Shown here: positions 19,962-32,700 of the stretch, in pieces
How positions within the stretch are numbered: the stretch's first letter is position 1
Layout: every line of letters begins with the position of its first letter
DNA from: Rutidosis leptorrhynchoides
Lineage: Eukaryota; Streptophyta; Magnoliopsida; Asterales; Asteraceae
Reading direction: 5' to 3'
DNA: 64,000 nucleotides
Assembly (NCBI RefSeq): GCF_046630445.1
Contig: NC_092338.1
Location: 146,639,501-146,703,500, forward strand
Program-made: the position numbers and the translations under genes
Notes under the pieces: generated by a model
Database searches by the model: none
What the model was told of the DNA's origin: nothing
What the model saw: only the letters and a program-made list of their open reading frames with translations

Positions 19962-22900
19962 TGAAATGTCCCGTTCTTATTGATTAAAAACGTTCCATAT
20001 TAATTGATTTCGTTGTGAGGTTTTGACCTCTATATGAGACGTTTTTCAAAGACTGCATTCATTTTTAAACAAACCATAACCTTTATTTCATCAATAAAGG
20101 TTTAAAAAGCTTTACGTAGATTATCAAATAATGATAATCTAAAATATCCTGTTTACACACGACCATTACATAATGGTTTACAATACAAATATGTTACAAC
20201 AAAATAAGTTTCTTGAATGCAGTTTTTACACAATATCATACAAGCATGGACTCCAAATCTTGTCCTTATTTAAGTATGCGACAGCGGAAGCTCTTAATAA
20301 TCACCTGAGAATAAACATGCTTAAAACGTCAACAAAAATGTTGGTGAGTTATAGGTTTAACCTATATATATCAAATCGTAACAATAGACCACAAGATTTC
20401 ATATTTCAATACACATCCCATACATAGAGATAAAAATCATTCATATGGTGAACACCTGGTAACCGACAATAACAAGATGCATATATAAGAATATCCCCAT
20501 CATTCCGGGACACCCTTCGGATATGATATAAATTTCGAAGTACTAAAGCATCCGGTACTTTGGATGGGGTTTGTTAGGCCCAATAGATCTATCTTTAGGA
20601 TTCGCGTCAATTAGGGTGTCTGTTCCCTAATTCTTAGATTACCAGACTTAATAAAAAGGGGCATATTCGATTTCGATAATTCAACCATAGAATGTAGTTT
20701 CACGTACTTGTGTCTATTTTGTAAATCATTTATAAAACCTGCATGTATTCTCATCCCAAAAATATTAGATTTTAAAAGTGGGACTATAACTCACTTTCAC
20801 AGATTTTTACTTCGTCGGGAAGTAAGACTTGGCCACTGGTTGATTCACGAACCTATAACAATATATACATATATATCAAAGTATGTTCAAAATATATTTA
20901 CAACACTTTTAATATATTTTGATGTTTTAAGTTTATTAAGTCAGCTGTCCTCGTTAGTAACCTACAACTAGTTGTCCACAGTTAGATGTACAGAAATAAA
21001 TCGATAAATATTATCTTGAATCAATCCACGACCCAGTGTATACGTATCCCAGTATTGATCACAACTCAAACTATATATATTTTGGAATCAACCTCAACCC
21101 TGTATAGCTAACTCCAACATTCACATATAGAGTGTCTATGGTTGTTCCGAAATATATATAGATGTGTCGACATGATAGGTCGAAACATTGTATACGTGTC
21201 TATGGTATCTCAAGATTACATAATATATAATACAAGTTGATTAAGTTATGGTTGGAATAGATTTGTTACCAATTTTCACGTAGCTAAAATGAGAAAAATT
21301 ATCCAATCTTGTTTTACCCATAACTTCTTCATTTTAAATCCGTTTTGAGTGAATCAAATTGCTATGGTTTCATATTGAACTCTATTTTATGAATCTAAAC
21401 AAAAAAGTATAGGTTTCTAGTCGGAAAAATAAGTTACAAGTCGTTTTTGTAAAGGTAGTCATTTCAGTCGAAAGAACGACGTCTAGATGACCATTTTAGA
21501 AAACATACTTCCACTTTGAGTTTAACCATAATTTTTGGATATAGTTTCATGTTCATAATAAAAATCATTTTCTCAGAATAACAACTTTTAAATCAAAGTT
21601 TATCATAGTTTTTAATTAACTAACCCAAAACAGCCCGCGGTGTTACTACGACGGCGTAAATCCGGTTTTACGGTGTTTTTCGTGTTTCCAGGTTTTAAAT
21701 CATTAAGTTAGCATATCATATAGATATAGAACATGTGTTTAGTTGATTTTAAAAGTCAAGTTAGAAGGATTAACTTTTGTTTGCGAACAAGTTTAGAATT
21801 AACTAAACTATATTCTAGTGATTACAAGTTTAAACCTTCGAATAAGATAGCTTTATATGTATGAATCGAATGATGTTATGAACATCATTACTACCTTAAG
21901 TTCCTTGGATGAACCTACTGGAAAAGAGAAAAATGGATCTAGCTTCAATGGATCCTTGGATGGTTCAAAGTTCTTGAAGCAAAATCATGACACGAAAACA
22001 AGTTCAAGTAAGATCATCACTTGAAATAAGATTGTTATAGTTATAGAAATTGAACCAAAGTTTGAATATGATTATTACCTTGTATTAGAATGATAACCTA
22101 CTGTAAGAAACAAAGATTTCTTGAGGTTGGATGATCACCTTACAAGATTGGAAGTGAGCTAGCAAACTTGAAAGTATTCTTGATTTTATGAAACTAGAAC
22201 TTTTGGAATTTATGAAGAACACTTAGAACTTGAAGATAGAACTTGAGAGAGTTCAATTAGATGAAGAAAATTGAAGAATGAAAGTGTTTGTAGGTGTTTT
22301 TGGTCGTTGGTGTATGGATTAGATATAAAGGATATGTAATTTTGTTTTCATGTAAATAAGTCATGAATGATTACTCATATTTTTGTAATCTTATGAGATA
22401 TTTCATGCTAGTTGCCAAATGATGGTTCCCACATGTGTTAGGTGACTCACATGGTCTGCTAAGAGCTGATCATTGGAGTGTATATACCAATAGTACATAC
22501 ATCTAAAAGCTGTGTATTGTACGAGTACGAATACGGGTGCATACGAGTAGAATTGTTGATGAAACTGAACGAGAATGTAATTGTAAGCATTTTTGTTAAG
22601 TAGAAGTATTTTGATAAGTGTATTGAAGTCTTTAAAAAGTGTATAAATACATATTAAAACACTACATGTATATACATTTTAACTGAGTCGTTAAGTCATC
22701 GTTAGTCGTTACATGTAAGTGTTGTTTTGAAACCTTTAGGTTAACGATCTTGTTAAATGTTGTTAACCCAATGTTTATAATATCAAAAGAGATTTTAAAT
22801 TATTATATTATCATGATATTATGATGTACGAATATCTCTTAATATGATATATATACATTAAATGTCGTTACAACGATAAACGTTACATATATGTCTCGTT

Positions 22901-23212
22901 TCAAAATCATTAAGTTAGTAGTCTTGTTTTTACATATGTAGTTCATTGTTAATATAATTAATGATATGTTTACTTATCATAATATCATGTTAACTATATA
23001 TATAACCATATATATGTCATCATATAGTTTTTTTACAAGTTTTAACGTTCGTGAATCACCGGTCAACTTGGGTGGTCAATTGTCTATATGAAACCTATTT
23101 CAATTAATCAAGTCTTAACAAGTTTGATTGCTTAACATGTTGGAAACATTTAATCATGTAAACATCAATCTCAATTAATATATATAAACATGGAAAAGTT
23201 CGGGTCACTACA
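19962..23212 (-). repeat. Element C 3' LTR (left, 3251 bp)
   Basis: TGAAATGTCCCGTTC...GGGTCACTACA, collinear with 29793-33043 at a constant offset of 9831. Short ORFs within (20173-20427, 20708-20971) recur identically in the other LTR and show no protein-like features. Confidence 0.95.
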
Positions 23213-23248
23213 GTACCTACCCGTTAAATAAATTTCGTCCCGAAATTT
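23213..23248 (-). promoter_or_regulatory. Element C polypurine region and hairpin
   Basis: GTACCTACCCGTTAAATAA then AAATTTCGTCCCGAAATTT, a near-perfect inverted repeat that ends at the gag-pol stop. On the minus strand AACGGGTAGGTAC abuts the LTR. The same layout at 17290-17327 links B and C. Confidence 0.65.
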
Positions 23249-26200
23249 TAAGCTGTTGAAGGTGTTGACGAATCTTCTGGAAATAGATGCGGGTATTTCT
23301 TCTTCATCTGATCTTCACACTCCCAGGTGAACTCGGGTCCTCTGCGAGCATTCCATCGAACCTTAACAATTGGTATCTTGTTTTGCTTAAGTCTTTTAAC
23401 CTCACGATCCATTATTTCGACGGGTTCTTCGATGAATTGAAGTTTTTCGTTGATTTGGATTTCATCTAACGGAATAGTGAGATCTTCTTTAGCAAAACAT
23501 TTCTTCAAATTCGAGACGTGGAAAGTGTTATGTACAGCCGCGAGTTTCTGACGTAACTCAAGTCGGTAAGCTACTGGTCCGACACGATCAATAATCTTGA
23601 ATGGTCCAATATACCTTGGATTTAATTTCCCTCGTTTACCAAATCGAACAACGCCTTTCCAAGGTGCAACTTTAAGCATGACCATCTCTCCAATTTCAAA
23701 TTCTATATCTTTTCTTTTAATGTCAGCGTAGCTCTTTTGTCGACTTTGGGCGGTTTTCAACCGTTGTTGAATTTGGATGATCTTCTCGGTAGTTTCTTGT
23801 ATAATCTCCGGACCCGTAATCTGTCTATCCCCCACTTCACTCCAACAAATCGGAGACCTGCACTTTCTACCATAAAGTGCTTCAAACGGCGCCATCTCAA
23901 TGCTTGAATGGTAGCTGTTGTTGTAGGAAAATTCTGCTAACGGTAGATGTCGATCCCAACTGTTTCCGAAATCAATAACACATGCTCGTAGCATGTATTC
24001 AAGCGTTTGTATCGTCCTTTCGCTCTGCCCATCAGTTTGTGGATGATAGGTAGTACTAATGTCTAGACGAGTTCCTAATGCTTGCTGTAATGTCTGCCAG
24101 AATCTTGAAATAAATCTGCCATCCCTATCAGAGATAATACAGATTGGTATTCCATGTCTGGAGACGACTTCCTTCAAATACAGTCGTGCTAACTTCTCCA
24201 TCTTGTCATCTTCTCTTATTGGTAGGAAGTGTGCTGATTTGGTGAGACGATCAACTATTACCCAAATAGTATCAAAACCACTTGCAGTCCTTGGCAATTT
24301 AGTGATGAAATCCATGGTAATGTTTTCCCATTTCCATTCCGGGATTTCGGGTTGTTGAAGTAGACCTGATGGTTTCTGATGCTCAGCTTTGACCTTAGAA
24401 CACGTCAAACATTCTCCTACGTATTTAGCAACATCGGCTTTCATACCCGGCCACCAAAAATGTTTCTTGAGATCCTTGTACATCTTCCCCGTTCCAGGAT
24501 GTATTGAGTATCTGGTTTTATGAGCTTCTCTAAGTACCATTTCTCTCATATCTCCAAATTTTGGTACCCAAATCCTTTCAGCCCTATACCAGGTTCCGTC
24601 TTCCCGAATATTAAGATGCTTCTCCGATCCTTTGGGTATTTCATCCTTTAAATTTCCCTCTTTTAAAACTCCTTGTTGCGCCTCCTTTATTTGAGTAGTA
24701 ATGTTATTATGAATCATTATATTCATAGATTTTACTCGAATGGGTTCTCTATCCTTCCTGCTCAAGGCATCGGCTACCACATTTGCCTTCCCCGGGTGGT
24801 AACGAATCTCAAAATCGTAATCATTCAATAATTCAATCCACCTACGCTGCCTCATATTCAGTTGTTTCTGATTAAATATGTGTTGAAGACTTTTGTGGTC
24901 GGTATATATAATACTTTTGACCCCATATAAGTAGTGCCTCCAAGTCTTTAATGCAAAAACAACCGCGCCTAATTCCAAATCATGCGTCGTATAATTTTGT
25001 TCGTGAATCTTCAATTGTCTAGACGCATAAGCAATCACCTTCGTTCGTTGCATTAATACACAACCGAGACCTTGCTTTGATGCGTCACAATAAATCACAA
25101 AATCATCATTCCCTTCAGGCAATGACAATATAGGTGCCGTAGTTAGCTTTTTCTTCAATAACTGAAACGCTTTCTCTTGTTCATCATTCCATTCAAATTT
25201 CTTCCCTTTATGCGTTAATGCAGTCAAGGGTTTTGCTATTCTGGAAAAGTCTTGGATGAACCTTCTGTAGTAACCAGCTAGTCCTAAAAACTGGCGTATG
25301 TGTTTCGGAGTTTTCGGGGTTTCCCACTTTTCAACAGTTTCTATCTTTGCCGGATCCACCTTAATACCTTCTTTGTTCACTATGTGACCGAGGAATTGAA
25401 CTTCTTCCAACCAAAATGCACACTTTGAAAACTTAGCGTACAATTCTTCCTTCCTCAATACTTCTAACACCTTTCTCAAATGTTCACCGTGTTCTTGGTC
25501 ATTCTTTGAGTAAATAAGTATGTCATCAATGAAAACAATGACAAACTTGTCAAGGTATGGTCCACACACTCGGTTCATAAGGTCCATGAACACAGCTGGT
25601 GCATTAGTTAAACCAAACGGCATGACCATAAACTCGTAATGACCGTAACGTGTTCTGAAAGCAGTCTTTGGAATATCATCTTCTTTCACCCGCATTTGAT
25701 GATACCCGGAACGTAAGTCAATCTTTGAATAAACAGACGAGCCTTGTAGTTGATCAAATAAGTCGTCGATTCTCGGTAGTGGGTAGCGGTTCTTGATGGT
25801 AAGTTTGTTCAACTCTCGGTAGTCGATACACAACCTGAATGTACCATCTTTCTTCTTGACAAACAAAACAGGAGCTCCCCACGGTGATGTGCTTGGTCGA
25901 ATGAAACCACGCTCTAAAAGTTCTTGTAATTGGCTTTGCAGTTCTTTCATCTCGCTGGGTGCGAGTCTGTAAGGAGCACGAGCTATTGGTGCAGCTCCTG
26001 GTACAAGATCTATTTGAAATTCAACGGATCGATGTGGGGGTAATCCCGGTAATTCTTTCGGAAATACATCGGGAAATTCTTTTGCAATGGGAACATCATT
26101 GATGCTCTTTTCTTCAGTTTGTACTTTCTCGACGTGTGCTAGAACAGCATAGCAACCTTTTCTTATTAGTTTTTGTGCCTTCAAATTACTAATAAGATGT

Positions 26201-27843
26201 AGCTTCGTGTTGCCCTTTTCTCCGTACACCATTAAGGGTTTTCCTTTTTCTCGTATAATGCGAATTGCATTTTTGTAACAAACGATCTCCGCTTTCACTT
26301 CTTTCAACCAGTCCATACCGATTATCACATCAAAACTCCCTAACTCTACTGGTATCAAATCAATCTTAAATGTTTCGCTAACCAGTTTAATTTCTCGATT
26401 CCGACATATATTATCTGCTGAAATTAATTTACCATTTGCTAATTCGAGTAAAAATTTACTATCCAAAGGCGTCAATGGACAACTTAATTTAGCACAAAAA
26501 TCTCTACTCATATAGCTTCTATCCGCACCCGAATCAAATAAAACGTAAGCAGATTTATTGTCAATAAGAAACGTACCCGTAACAAGCTCCGGGTCTTCCT
26601 GTGCCTCTACCGCATTAATATTGAAAACTCTTCCACGGCCTTGTCCATTCGTGTTCTCCTGGTTCGGGCAATTTCTAATAATGTGGCCTGGTTTTCCACA
26701 TTTATAACAAACTACATTGGCATAACTTGCTCCGACACTACTTGCTCCGCCATTACTCGTTCCGACACCATTTGTTCCTTTCGTTCTATTAACCCCTGGT
26801 CCGTAGACCTCACACTTTGCCGCGCTATGACCATTTCTTTTACACCTGTTGCAAAATTTGGTGCAGAACCCCGAGTGATTCTTTTCACACCTTTGGCATA
26901 GCTGCTTCTGATTGTTGTTGTTGTTGCGGTTATTATTGTTGTTGGGATGATTGTTGTAGTTGCTGTTGTTGTTGTTGTTGGGCCGTTTGTTGCGATTGAT
27001 GTTGCGATTGTTGGGATAATTGTTGCGATTATTGTTGTAATTGCTGTTGTTGTTGTATTGGTGATTCTTATCACTGTTTTCCTCCCACTTTCTTTTGACT
27101 TGCTTCACATTGGCCTCTTCAGCAGTCTGTTCTTTAATTCTTTCTTCAATCTGGTTCACTAGTTTGTGAGCCATTCTACATGCCTGTTGTATGGAGGCGG
27201 GCTCGTGTGAACTTATATCTTCTTGGATTCTTTCCGGTAATCCTTTCACAAACGCGTCGATCTTCTCTTCCTCATCTTCGAATGCTCCCGGACACAATAG
27301 GCACAATTCTGTGAATCGTCTTTCATACGTGGTAATATCAAATCCTTGGGTTCGTAACCCTCTAAGTTCTGTCTTGAGCTTATTGACCTCGGTTCTGGGA
27401 CGGTACTTCTCGTTCATCAAGTGCTTGAATGCTGACCACGGTAGTGCGTACGCATCATCTTGTCCCACTTGCTCTAGATAGGTATTCCACCATGTTAACG
27501 CAGAACCTGTGAAGGTATGCGTAGCGTACTTCACTTTGTCCTCTTCAGTACACTTACTTATGGCAAACACCGATTCAACCTTCTCGGTCCACCGTTTCAA
27601 TCCGATCGGTCCTTCGGTTCCATCAAATTCCAAAGGTTTGCAGGCAGTGAATTCTTTGTAGGTGCATCCTACACGATTTCCTGTACTGCTAGATCCAAGG
27701 TTATTGTTGGTATGTAGCGCAGCCTGTACTGCGGCTATGTTTGAAGCTAGAAAAGTACGGAATTCCTCTTCATTCATATTCACGGTGTGTCGAGTAGTCG
27801 GTGCCATTTCCTTCAAAATAGTTAAATGGAACAAGTTAATCAT
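23248..27843 (-). CDS. Intact gag-pol polyprotein, Tekay-like chromovirus (1531 aa)
   Basis: Single frame with all enzymes for copy-and-paste retrotransposition. Order by residue: gag core about 70-255 ([33 protein letters not shown]); Asn-rich linker 258-311; zinc knuckles about 327-346 and 377-391 ([14 protein letters not shown]); protease [11 protein letters not shown] near 435; RT about 620-800 with [20 protein letters not shown] and [10 protein letters not shown]; RNase H about 912-1030 ([36 protein letters not shown]); integrase zinc finger about 1105-1150; integrase core with [12 protein letters not shown] and [17 protein letters not shown]-terminal chromodomain-like [16 protein letters not shown] about 1492-1507, which in chromoviruses targets integration to chromatin marks. 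The first Met is weakly supported; [10 protein letters not shown] at 27807 may be the real start. No lesion seen. Confidence 0.95.
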   Translation of the reverse strand: MINLFHLTILKEMAPTTRHTVNMNEEEFRTFLASNIAAVQAALHTNNNLGSSSTGNRVGCTYKEFTACKPLEFDGTEGPIGLKRWTEKVESVFAISKCTEEDKVKYATHTFTGSALTWWNTYLEQVGQDDAYALPWSAFKHLMNEKYRPRTEVNKLKTELRGLRTQGFDITTYERRFTELCLLCPGAFEDEEEKIDAFVKGLPERIQEDISSHEPASIQQACRMAHKLVNQIEERIKEQTAEEANVKQVKRKWEENSDKNHQYNNNSNYNNNRNNYPNNRNINRNKRPNNNNNSNYNNHPNNNNNRNNNNNQKQLCQRCEKNHSGFCTKFCNRCKRNGHSAAKCEVYGPGVNRTKGTNGVGTSNGGASSVGASYANVVCYKCGKPGHIIRNCPNQENTNGQGRGRVFNINAVEAQEDPELVTGTFLIDNKSAYVLFDSGADRSYMSRDFCAKLSCPLTPLDSKFLLELANGKLISADNICRNREIKLVSETFKIDLIPVELGSFDVIIGMDWLKEVKAEIVCYKNAIRIIREKGKPLMVYGEKGNTKLHLISNLKAQKLIRKGCYAVLAHVEKVQTEEKSINDVPIAKEFPDVFPKELPGLPPHRSVEFQIDLVPGAAPIARAPYRLAPSEMKELQSQLQELLERGFIRPSTSPWGAPVLFVKKKDGTFRLCIDYRELNKLTIKNRYPLPRIDDLFDQLQGSSVYSKIDLRSGYHQMRVKEDDIPKTAFRTRYGHYEFMVMPFGLTNAPAVFMDLMNRVCGPYLDKFVIVFIDDILIYSKNDQEHGEHLRKVLEVLRKEELYAKFSKCAFWLEEVQFLGHIVNKEGIKVDPAKIETVEKWETPKTPKHIRQFLGLAGYYRRFIQDFSRIAKPLTALTHKGKKFEWNDEQEKAFQLLKKKLTTAPILSLPEGNDDFVIYCDASKQGLGCVLMQRTKVIAYASRQLKIHEQNYTTHDLELGAVVFALKTWRHYLYGVKSIIYTDHKSLQHIFNQKQLNMRQRRWIELLNDYDFEIRYHPGKANVVADALSRKDREPIRVKSMNIMIHNNITTQIKEAQQGVLKEGNLKDEIPKGSEKHLNIREDGTWYRAERIWVPKFGDMREMVLREAHKTRYSIHPGTGKMYKDLKKHFWWPGMKADVAKYVGECLTCSKVKAEHQKPSGLLQQPEIPEWKWENITMDFITKLPRTASGFDTIWVIVDRLTKSAHFLPIREDDKMEKLARLYLKEVVSRHGIPICIISDRDGRFISRFWQTLQQALGTRLDISTTYHPQTDGQSERTIQTLEYMLRACVIDFGNSWDRHLPLAEFSYNNSYHSSIEMAPFEALYGRKCRSPICWSEVGDRQITGPEIIQETTEKIIQIQQRLKTAQSRQKSYADIKRKDIEFEIGEMVMLKVAPWKGVVRFGKRGKLNPRYIGPFKIIDRVGPVAYRLELRQKLAAVHNTFHVSNLKKCFAKEDLTIPLDEIQINEKLQFIEEPVEIMDREVKRLKQNKIPIVKVRWNARRGPEFTWECEDQMKKKYPHLFPEDSSTPSTA

Positions 27844-28148
27844 ACAGAATATTAAGAGTAGTTAATAGTATTTCGTAGCATAATATGAACTCATTTATAA
27901 AAGCTTTTTCTTCATATTAGCGTTTTATAAGTTTAAATTCGGGTAGTACCTACCCGTTAAGTTCATACTTAGTAGCTAATATACAATTCAACTACTACAA
28001 TTCTATATGAAAAACTGATTGTAATAATATTTCGCGTTCAAACTTTTATACAATATTTTACAAACTTACAATACCGCTTATTTTACATAAAGCATGAAAT
28101 ATAGCACACAATAACTTTGATACAAGATAGTTGTGAAGACAATTCTAG

Positions 28149-28832
28149 CTAGTACACAAGTCGTTCAGCAAAGGCAATAAAGACACGTAATTCATACGTC
28201 CAGAAACAAGTCATGCATTCTGGTTTTACTAGGACTACTTCCCATCCTTGGTCTTGTGCAACATAACCGTTATGGCCGTTGATAAGACAGCGTGTTGTAA
28301 CGTCATCAAAGGGACGAGGGTTACGTAATGTCCAACAGTCCCGTAATAATCTAAAAACCTCATTTCTTACCCCAATTACCGACTCCGTCACTTGTGGAAA
28401 CGTTTTGTTTAATAGTTGTAGCCCGATGTTCTTGTTCTCATTTTGGTGAGAAGCGAACATTACTAATCCGTAAGCATAACATGCTTCTTTATGTTGCATG
28501 TTAGCCGCTTTTTCTAAATCACGAAGTCCAATATTCGGATATATTGAGTCAAAATAATTTCTTAACCCGTTGCGTAAAATAGCATTTGGGTTCCCCGCAA
28601 TATATGCGTCAAAGTAAACACATCGTAACTTATGGGTTTCCCAATGTGATATCCCCCATCTTTCAAACGAAAGTCTCTTATAAACCAAGACATTCTTGGA
28701 ACGTTCTTCGAATGTCTTACAAACTGATCTCGCCTTAAATAGTTGTGCCGAAGAATTCTGGCCGACTCTAGACAAGATTTCATCAATCATGTCTCCGGGT
28801 AGGTCTCTTAAAATATTGGGTTGTCTATCCAT
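28149..28832 (-). CDS. F-box-like protein encoded upstream of gag in element C
   Basis: 227 residues. The N-terminus is F-box-like (about 5-50: ILRDLPGDMIDEILSRVG, then FKARSVCKTFEER), the SKP1-binding fold of SCF ubiquitin ligases. The middle (about 107-145) has a helical EACYAYGLVMFASHQ pattern resembling a Sel1-like repeat. The C-terminus ends with a Cys/Trp-rich ECMTCFWTYEL. This layout resembles plant F-box proteins of the At2g35280 type, by memory. It lies between the Glu-rich ORF (137-nt gap) and gag (305-nt gap), same strand, flanked by LTRs, so it is carried by the element. There is no intron and no stop. It may be a captured host gene retained by selection, for example to degrade a silencing factor, but that role is inference. 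Confidence 0.75.
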   Translation of the reverse strand: MDRQPNILRDLPGDMIDEILSRVGQNSSAQLFKARSVCKTFEERSKNVLVYKRLSFERWGISHWETHKLRCVYFDAYIAGNPNAILRNGLRNYFDSIYPNIGLRDLEKAANMQHKEACYAYGLVMFASHQNENKNIGLQLLNKTFPQVTESVIGVRNEVFRLLRDCWTLRNPRPFDDVTTRCLINGHNGYVAQDQGWEVVLVKPECMTCFWTYELRVFIAFAERLVY

Positions 28833-28968
28833 TTTGTGTTTTTAAACTGTAAAATAGACAAGAGTTAGATTCATAAAAAAATACTTATTAATACAAGCAA
28901 TTTTTACATATATCATAAAGCATAAGAACACTATATTCCATATATTACACCACACGAATACAACTATC

Positions 28969-29583
28969 TTATTCCGACTCGCTCGTTTCTTCTTCTTCGG
29001 TTTTGGTTCGTTTTGCCAAGTTTCTAGGGATATATGATGTTCCCCTAATACGAGCCGTCGTTGTCCACATTGGTTTAGAAAAACCTGGTGGTTTAGAGGT
29101 TCCCGGGTCATTGTTACAACTTAAGGACTTCGGGGGTTGACGATACATATAAAGTTCATCGGGGTTGGAATTAGATTTCTCTATTTTTATGCCCTTTCCC
29201 TTATTATTTTCTTTTGCCTTTTTAAATTCAGTTGGGGTAATTTCTATAACATCATCGGAATTCTCGTCGGAATCCGATTCATCGGAGAATTGGTAATCCT
29301 CCCAATATTTTGCTTCCTTGGCGGAAACACCATTGACCATAATTAACTTTGGTCGGTTGGTTGAGGATTTTCTTTTACTTAACCGTTTTATTATTTCCCC
29401 CACCGGTTCTATTTCTTCATCCGGTTCCGATTCTTCTTCCGGTTCCGATTCTTCTTCCGGTTCCGACTCTTCTTCCGGTTCCTCTTCGGGAACTTGTGAA
29501 TCAGTCCACAAATCATTCCAATTTACATTTGACTCTTCATTATTATTAGGTGAGTCAATGGGACTTGTTCTAGAGGTAGACAT
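28969..29583 (-). CDS. Glu/Ser-rich pre-gag ORF of element C
   Basis: 204 residues, first ORF after the leader. Residues about 30-60 contain a tandem acidic repeat (EEESEPEEESEPEEESEP) encoded by repeated TTCTTCTTCCGGTTCCGA-type units. Acidic patches recur (SDESDSDENSDD), followed by a Lys-rich segment (FKKAKENNKGKGIKIEK) and a basic/acidic C-terminus (RTKTEEEETSESE). The sequence looks mostly disordered and nuclear-like. I recognise no enzyme domain. Element B has a broken ORF at the equivalent place with a similar Ser/Glu-rich start, so the position may be an old feature of this element group. Confidence 0.65.
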   Translation of the reverse strand: MSTSRTSPIDSPNNNEESNVNWNDLWTDSQVPEEEPEEESEPEEESEPEEESEPDEEIEPVGEIIKRLSKRKSSTNRPKLIMVNGVSAKEAKYWEDYQFSDESDSDENSDDVIEITPTEFKKAKENNKGKGIKIEKSNSNPDELYMYRQPPKSLSCNNDPGTSKPPGFSKPMWTTTARIRGTSYIPRNLAKRTKTEEEETSESE

Positions 29584-29693
29584 CTATCACATAATATCAA
29601 ACACGTTAAGAGATTAATATATCACATAATATTCATATGTTAAAAATATATAGTTTCCAACAAAAATGTTAAGCAATCATTTTTAAAGAAAAC

Positions 29694-29792
29694 ACGGTCG
29701 AAGTCCAGACTCACTAATGCATCCTAACAAACTCGATAAGACACACTAATGCAAATTTTCTGGTTCTCTAAGACCAACGCTCGGATACCAAC
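29694..29792 (-). promoter_or_regulatory. Element C leader with primer-binding site
   Basis: Plus-strand CTCGGATACCA (minus TGGTATCCGAG) lies two bases inside the 5' LTR, one or two changes from the initiator-Met primer site of elements A and B. The ~100 bp next to it is collinear with 34551-34648 of element B (shared blocks CACGGTCGAAGTCCAGACTC, ACTAATGCATCCTAAC, GACACACTAATGCA), where a packaging or dimerisation signal would be expected. Confidence 0.7.
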
Positions 29793-32700
29793 TGAAATGT
29801 CCCGTTCTTATTGATTAAAAACGTTCCATATTAATTGATTTCGTTGCGAGGTTTTGACCTCTATATGAGACGTTTTTCAAAGACTGCATTCATTTTTAAA
29901 CAAACCATAACCTTTATTTCATCAATAAAGGTTTAAAAAGCTTTACGTAGATTATCAAATAATGATAATCTAAAATATCCTGTTTACACACGACCATTAC
30001 ATAATGGTTTACAATACAAATATGTTACAACAAAATAAGTTTCTTGAATGCAGTTTTTACACAATATCATACAAGCATGGACTCCAAATCTTGTCCTTAT
30101 TTAAGTATGCGACAGCGGAAGCTCTTAATAATCACCTGAGAATAAACATGCTTAAAACGTCAACAAAAATGTTGGTGAGTTATAGGTTTAACCTATATAT
30201 ATCAAATCGTAACAATAGACCACAAGATTTCATATTTCAATACACATCCCATACATAGAGATAAAAATCATTCATATGGTGAACACCTGGTAACCGACAA
30301 TAACAAGATGCATATATAAGAATATCCCCATCATTCCGGGACACCCTTCGGATATGATATAAATTTCGAAGTACTAAAGCATCCGGTACTTTGGATGGGG
30401 TTTGTTAGGCCCAATAGATCTATCTTTAGGATTCGCGTCAATTAGGGTGTCTGTTCCCTAATTCTTAGATTACCAGACTTAATAAAAAGGGGCATATTCG
30501 ATTTCGATAATTCAACCATAGAATGTAGTTTCACGTACTTGTGTCTATTTTGTAAATCATTTATAAAACCTGCATGTATTCTCATCCCAAAAATATTAGA
30601 TTTTAAAAGTGGGACTATAACTCACTTTCACAGATTTTTACTTCGTCGGGAAGTAAGACTTGGCCACTGGTTGATTCACGAACCTATAACAATATATACA
30701 TATATATCAAAGTATGTTCAAAATATATTTACAACACTTTTAATATATTTTGATGTTTTAAGTTTATTAAGTCAGCTGTCCTCGTTAGTAACCTACAACT
30801 AGTTGTCCACAGTTAGATGTACAGAAATAAATCGATAAATATTATCTTGAATCAATCCACGACCCAGTGTATACGTATCCCAGTATTGATCACAACTCAA
30901 ACTATATATATTTTGGAATCAACCTCAACCCTGTATAGCTAACTCCAACATTCACATATAGAGTGTCTATGGTTGTTCCGAAATATATATAGATGTGTCG
31001 ACATGATAGGTCGAAACATTGTATACGTGTCTATGGTATCTCAAGATTACATAATATATAATACAAGTTGATTAAGTTATGGTTGGAATAGATTTGTTAC
31101 CAATTTTCACGTAGCTAAAATGAGAAAAATTATCCAATCTTGTTTTACCCATAACTTCTTCATTTTAAATCCGTTTTGAGTGAATCAAATTGCTATGGTT
31201 TCATATTGAACTCTATTTTATGAATCTAAACAAAAAAGTATAGGTTTCTAGTCGGAAAAATAAGTTACAAGTCGTTTTTGTAAAGGTAGTCATTTCAGTC
31301 GAAAGAACGACGTCTAGATGACCATTTTAGAAAACATACTTCCACTTTGAGTTTAACCATAATTTTTGGATATAGTTTCATGTTCATAATAAAAATCATT
31401 TTCTCAGAATAACAACTTTTAAATCAAAGTTTATCATAGTTTTTAATTAACTAACCCAAAACAGCCCGCGGTGTTACTACGACGGCGTAAATCCGGTTTT
31501 ACGGTGTTTTTCGTGTTTCCAGGTTTTAAATCATTAAGTTAGCATATCATATAGATATAGAACATGTGTTTAGTTGATTTTAAAAGTCAAGTTAGAAGGA
31601 TTAACTTTTGTTTGCGAACAAGTTTAGAATTAACTAAACTATGTTCTAGTGATTACAAGTTTAAACCTTCGAATAAGATAGCTTTATATGTATGAATCGA
31701 ATGATGTTATGAACATCATTACTACCTTAAGTTCCTTGGATGAACCTACTGGAAAAGAGAAAAATGGATCTAGCTTCAATGGATCCTTGGATGGTTCAAA
31801 GTTCTTGAAGCAAAATCATGACACGAAAACAAGTTCAAGTAAGATCATCACTTGAAATAAGATTGTTATAGTTATAGAAATTGAACCAAAGTTTGAATAT
31901 GATTATTACCTTGTATTAGAATGATAACCTACTGTAAGAAACAAAGATTTCTTGAGGTTGGATGATCACCTTACAAGATTGGAAGTGAGCTAGCAAACTT
32001 GAAAGTATTCTTGATTTTATGAAACTAGAACTTTTGGAATTTATGAAGAACACTTAGAACTTGAAGATAGAACTTGAGAGAGTTCAATTAGATGAAGAAA
32101 ATTGAAGAATGAAAGTGTTTGTAGGTGTTTTTGGTCGTTGGTGTATGGATTAGATATAAAGGATATGTAATTTTGTTTTCATGTAAATAAGTCATGAATG
32201 ATTACTCATATTTTTGTAATCTTATGAGATATTTCATGCTAGTTGCCAAATGATGGTTCCCACATGTGTTAGGTGACTCACATGGGCTGCTAAGAGCTGA
32301 TCATTGGAGTGTATATACCAATAGTACATACATCTAAAAGCTGTGTATTGTACGAGTACGAATACGGGTGCATACGAGTAGAATTGTTGATGAAACTGAA
32401 CGAGAATGTAATTGTAAGCATTTTTGTTAAGTAGAAGTATTTTGATAAGTGTATTGAAGTCTTTCAAAAGTGTATAAATACATATTAAAACACTACATGT
32501 ATATACATTTTAACTGAGTCGTTAAGTCATCGTTAGTCGTTACATGTAAGTGTTGTTTTGAAACCTTTAGGTTAACGATCTTGTTAAATGTTGTTAACCC
32601 AATGTTTATAATATCAAAAGAGATTTTAAATTATTATATTATCATGATATTATGATGTACGAATATCTCTTAATATGATATATATACATTAAATGTCGTT

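Noticed and set aside
20173-20971. Two ORFs (84 and 87 codons) repeated exactly at 30004-30258 and 30539-30802
   Set aside because: They lie inside the two LTRs of element C; identity only reflects LTR identity. No protein-like features.
26641-27865. Several ORFs on the opposite strand of, or out of phase with, gag-pol (Val-, Cys- or Thr-rich)
   Set aside because: Shadows of the gag Asn-rich region and other gag codons. Their low-complexity composition mirrors the real frame.
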